Both the position numbers and the translations under genes were made by a program. A DNA stretch of 64,000 bases from assembly GCF_040676615.1 (NCBI RefSeq), contig NZ_JBFAPI010000013.1, positions 124,001 to 188,000 of the forward strand, read 5' to 3'. The stretch is from Asanoa sp040676615. Its GTDB lineage: Bacteria > Actinomycetota > Actinomycetes > Mycobacteriales > Micromonosporaceae. A model generated the notes under the pieces. That model was not told the DNA's origin and did not search any database. It worked only from the letters and a program-made list of their open reading frames with translations. Shown here in pieces: positions 61,597-64,000 of this stretch (the stretch's first letter is position 1; each line of letters starts with the position of its first letter).

Positions 61597-63108
61597 ATGA
61601 CCGGGTCCATCCCGCTCCGGCTCAAGCTCGTCGCGGCGGTCCTCACGCTGGTCACCGCGGCGCTGCTGATCATCGGCGCGAGCAGCGCCTACTTCCTGCG
61701 CACCTACCTGGTCGGGCGGATCGACGACGAACTCGTCCGCTATCTCGGCCGGTTCGAGCAGTCGATGCCCTCGGGCACCTCCGGCGGCCTGCCCTCCGAC
61801 TACCTGGTCGCCGCCACGGATCCCACCCGGGCCACGGTGGAGGTCCTCCGGGACGAGCGGTTCACCAAGGCCGACCTGCCCGGCGCGATCGACAGCCGGG
61901 CGTTCTACGCGGAGCACGCCGGCGCCGAGCCGTTCACCGCGGGCTCGGGCAGCAAGGCGGTGCGCTGGCGGGTCGTCGTGGGCGAGCTGGGCGACGACCG
62001 CTACGTGGCGGTCGGCCAGGATCTGTCCGATGTGGACTATGCCGTGGCCAGGCTGATCTGGATCGACGCCCTCGCCGGCGGCACGGTGCTGATCCTGCTG
62101 GCGATGGCGGGCGCCGGCATCGTCCGCAGCAGCCTGCGCCCGCTCAACGAGATCGAGCAGACCGCCGGCGCGATCGCGGCCGGCGACCTGTCCCGGCGGA
62201 TCCCCGACCCGGAACCCGGCGTCGCCCGGCCCCGCTCCGAGCTGGGCCGCCTGTCCCGGGCGCTCAACGCGATGCTCGCCCAGATCGAGGCGGCGTTCAC
62301 GGCCCGGGCCCGGTCGGAGGCAACCGCGCGCGACGCCGCCGCGGCGGCACAGGCGTCCGAGACCCGGGCCCGTCGTTCCGAGGAGCGGATGCGGCAGTTC
62401 ATCGCCGACGCGTCACACGAGCTGCGTACCCCACTGACGACGATCCGCGGCTTCGCCGAGCTCTACCGCCAGGGCGCCGTCGCCACGACCGCCGACACGG
62501 CCAAGCTGGTCCGCCGGATCGAGGACGAGGCCGCCCGGATGGGCCTGCTCGTCGAAGACCTGCTCCTGCTGGCCCGGCTCGACCAGGAACGACCGGTCAT
62601 CCTGGCGCCGGTCGACCTGCGGGTGCTGGTCGCCGACGCGATGCTCGCCGCCCGGGCGAGCGCGCCGGAACGCGAGATCACCATGGAGACCGCCGCGGGC
62701 GCCGGCCCGCTGATCGTCGACGGCGACGACCGCCGGTTGCGCCAGGTGCTGAGCAACCTGCTCAGCAACGCCGTCACGCACACACCACCGGCGGCCACGA
62801 TCACGATCGCGCTGCGGGCGGAGGACGGGTTCGCGGTCATCGACGTACACGACACCGGTCCGGGGCTGTCACCCGAGCAGGCCGATCGCGTCTTCGAACG
62901 CTTCTACCGCGTCGACGACGCCCGCACCCGGCGCGACGGTTCGACCAGCACCGGCCTGGGCCTGGCCATCGTCGCCGCGCTGGTCGCGGCACACGGCGGC
63001 ACGGTCCGCGTGCACAGCGAGCCCGGCGCGGGCACCACGTTCACCCTCCGGCTCCCGTTCGCCGGTGGCGACCTGGCGGCGGATCAGCGGGTCGGACGCG
63101 CCCAGTGA
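61597..63108 (+). CDS. sensor histidine kinase (HAMP type)
   Basis: A 503-residue kinase: membrane segment at about residues 8-32, extracytoplasmic sensor of about 115 residues, second segment at about 150-172, HAMP linker (RPLNEIEQTAGAIAAGDLSR), a coiled Ala/Arg-rich connector, the H-box with phospho-accepting His274 in SHELRTPLTTIRGF, and an ATP-binding domain with N-box NLLSNAVTHT, G1 DTGPGLSPEQ and G2 STGLGLAI. ATG 61597 has GGGAGGG 11 nt upstream; an in-frame GTG at 61588 is too close to that site. No response regulator gene is adjacent, so it is an orphan within this window. Confidence 0.92.
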   Translation: MTGSIPLRLKLVAAVLTLVTAALLIIGASSAYFLRTYLVGRIDDELVRYLGRFEQSMPSGTSGGLPSDYLVAATDPTRATVEVLRDERFTKADLPGAIDSRAFYAEHAGAEPFTAGSGSKAVRWRVVVGELGDDRYVAVGQDLSDVDYAVARLIWIDALAGGTVLILLAMAGAGIVRSSLRPLNEIEQTAGAIAAGDLSRRIPDPEPGVARPRSELGRLSRALNAMLAQIEAAFTARARSEATARDAAAAAQASETRARRSEERMRQFIADASHELRTPLTTIRGFAELYRQGAVATTADTAKLVRRIEDEAARMGLLVEDLLLLARLDQERPVILAPVDLRVLVADAMLAARASAPEREITMETAAGAGPLIVDGDDRRLRQVLSNLLSNAVTHTPPAATITIALRAEDGFAVIDVHDTGPGLSPEQADRVFERFYRVDDARTRRDGSTSTGLGLAIVAALVAAHGGTVRVHSEPGAGTTFTLRLPFAGGDLAADQRVGRAQ

Positions 63109-63134
63109 CCGCGCCCCGCGGGTAGTCTCGGTCG

Positions 63135-63857
63135 GTGTTCTCGCCACAGGGCCCGTCGCTGCGCGAACTGACCGTCCAGGCGCTGTCCTCGGTCGAGCGC
63201 GGCTACGACCTGCTGGCGCCGAAGTTCGACCACACGCCGTTCCGCACGCCCGACAGCATCCTCGGCGCGACCACCCGCACCCTTTCCGAACGCGGCCCCT
63301 TCACCGACGGCCTCGACGTCTGCTGCGGCAGCGGGGCCGGCATGGCGGTCGTGCGGGCGCTGTGCCCGGGCCGCACGACCGGCGTCGACTTCAGCACCGG
63401 AATGCTCGCCCAGGCCAGAAGCGCACACCCCACGGCGACGTGGGTACGCGCCGACGCGCGGGCCCTGCCCTTCGCCGCCGGTTTCGACCTCGCGGTCAGC
63501 TTCGGCGCGCTCGGCCACTTCCTGCCCACCGAACTGCCGTCGCTCTTCGAGGGCGTCTTCCGCGCCCTGCGACCCGGCGGCGTGTTCGCCTTCCCGATCG
63601 GCACGCTGCCACCGCGCACCGCGGTCTCGCACTGGGTCACGCTGGGCTTCGACCTGACCATGCGCGTCCGCAACGCCGTCTGGCGCCCGCCGTTCGTCAT
63701 GTACTACCGCACCAACCCGCTGCGGGCCGTGCTCGCCGGGCTGGCCGGGGCGGGGTTCGCCGCGGAGGCGGTCGCCCTGACCGAGTTGGGCCAGCACGGC
63801 GACGGCAGCCCCCGCTGCCAACTCGTTCTCGCCCGCCGGCGACCCGGCGCGGGCTGA
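63135..63857 (+). CDS. class I SAM-dependent methyltransferase
   Basis: A 240-residue methyltransferase. Motif I is GLDVCCGSGAGMAVV, motif II GVDFSTGML, and the post-II acid is in VRADARALPF; motif IV FDLAVSFGALGHF follows. After the Rossmann core, a hydrophobic segment (AVSHWVTLGFDLTMRV) may bind a lipid-like substrate or the membrane. GTG 63135 lies 6 nt behind TAGTCT (63123-63128), so it is leaderless. It is 26 bp after the kinase gene on the same strand but has its own promoter. Confidence 0.87.
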   Translation: MFSPQGPSLRELTVQALSSVERGYDLLAPKFDHTPFRTPDSILGATTRTLSERGPFTDGLDVCCGSGAGMAVVRALCPGRTTGVDFSTGMLAQARSAHPTATWVRADARALPFAAGFDLAVSFGALGHFLPTELPSLFEGVFRALRPGGVFAFPIGTLPPRTAVSHWVTLGFDLTMRVRNAVWRPPFVMYYRTNPLRAVLAGLAGAGFAAEAVALTELGQHGDGSPRCQLVLARRRPGAG

Positions 63858-63860
63858 TCC

Positions 63861-64000
63861 TCAGGGGTGTGGCCCGGCGGCACGACGCCCCGCGACCACG
63901 TCCGAGGTCGCGGCCACCAGAGCGATCACCATGAAGCCGATGGTCACGTAGAGGCCGCTGCGGAAGGCCTCCGCGTACCGGCCCCCGGTGGACGCCAACT
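63861..64000 (-). CDS. C-terminal end of a membrane transporter (partial, probably MFS)
   Basis: The minus strand is open from the window edge to a TGA at 63861-63863 and encodes YAEAFRSGLYVTIGFMVIAL, then VAATSDVVAGRRAAGPHP. One membrane segment followed by a basic tail, preceded by an extracytoplasmic-looking YAEAFRSG, is how DHA2-type MFS exporters end. The rest of the gene lies beyond 64000. Confidence 0.6.
   Translation of the reverse strand, partial: LASTGGRYAEAFRSGLYVTIGFMVIALVAATSDVVAGRRAAGPHP

Overview
The window is about 64 kb of very GC-rich DNA carrying about 65 protein genes and no rRNA or tRNA gene that I can see. It reads as an actinomycete chromosome, and Micromonosporaceae is my best guess (inference). 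The grounds are the strong third-position GC bias, a GlgC/GlgA/GlgE/GlgB alpha-glucan locus, a mycothiol-dependent formaldehyde dehydrogenase, an actinomycete-type Methyltransf_19 enzyme, several giant LuxR (LAL) and AfsR/SARP regulators, and many leaderless genes whose start codon lies 6-8 nt after a TAnnnT -10 box. No gene-free stretch exceeds 300 bases.

0-18 kb: a cyclic-di-GMP GGDEF-EAL membrane protein and a secreted SGNH hydrolase; then glgB, glgE and glgC on the minus strand, divergent from glgA. Together these supply ADP-glucose, maltose-1-phosphate, glucan extension and branching. GlgE has an unusual Ala/Pro-rich N-terminal extension of about 325 residues with 12-residue repeats. Next come an alcohol dehydrogenase translationally coupled to a methyltransferase, a small secreted protein, a membrane protein, a LAL regulator and a secreted alpha/beta hydrolase.

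18-30 kb: a hemerythrin relic, a SigB/F-like sigma factor fused to a STAS domain that lacks the phosphorylatable Ser, a VOC protein, a PadR-ABC-FtsX operon with twin palindromic operators, DUF3052 and DUF1349 proteins, a response-regulator relic, a 56-residue gene, an M1 aminopeptidase with a variant GAMEN motif, and an MFS exporter divergent from a TetR regulator.

30-50 kb: phytanoyl-CoA-type dioxygenase, MscR, methyltransferases, hydrolases, a LAL-SARP pair, short-chain and quinone-type dehydrogenases, LysR, HTH and AraC regulators, a 37-bp tandem repeat array, a GNAT enzyme, a 1046-residue AfsR-like regulator, a phosphotransferase and a ketopantoate reductase.

50-64 kb: an ABC exporter operon ending in its own MerR gene and starting at a MerR-type long-spacer promoter; a DUF2089/membrane/SHOCT-like operon behind an AT-rich promoter; a divergent redox cluster (BBE-type flavin oxidase and nitroreductase against an ABM protein and a frameshifted quinone reductase); a CapA-like protein, a second ABM protein, an SDR, an orphan histidine kinase, a methyltransferase and the C-terminal end of a transporter cut by the window edge.

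Overall this is mainly regulatory, redox and transport chromosome with no integrase, IS element, CRISPR array or recognisable anti-phage system. The most unusual items are the sigma-STAS fusion, the GlgE extension, the two MerR-type leaderless promoters, the twin PadR operators, and three places where one gene's TAG stop is also the first half of the next gene's -10 box.
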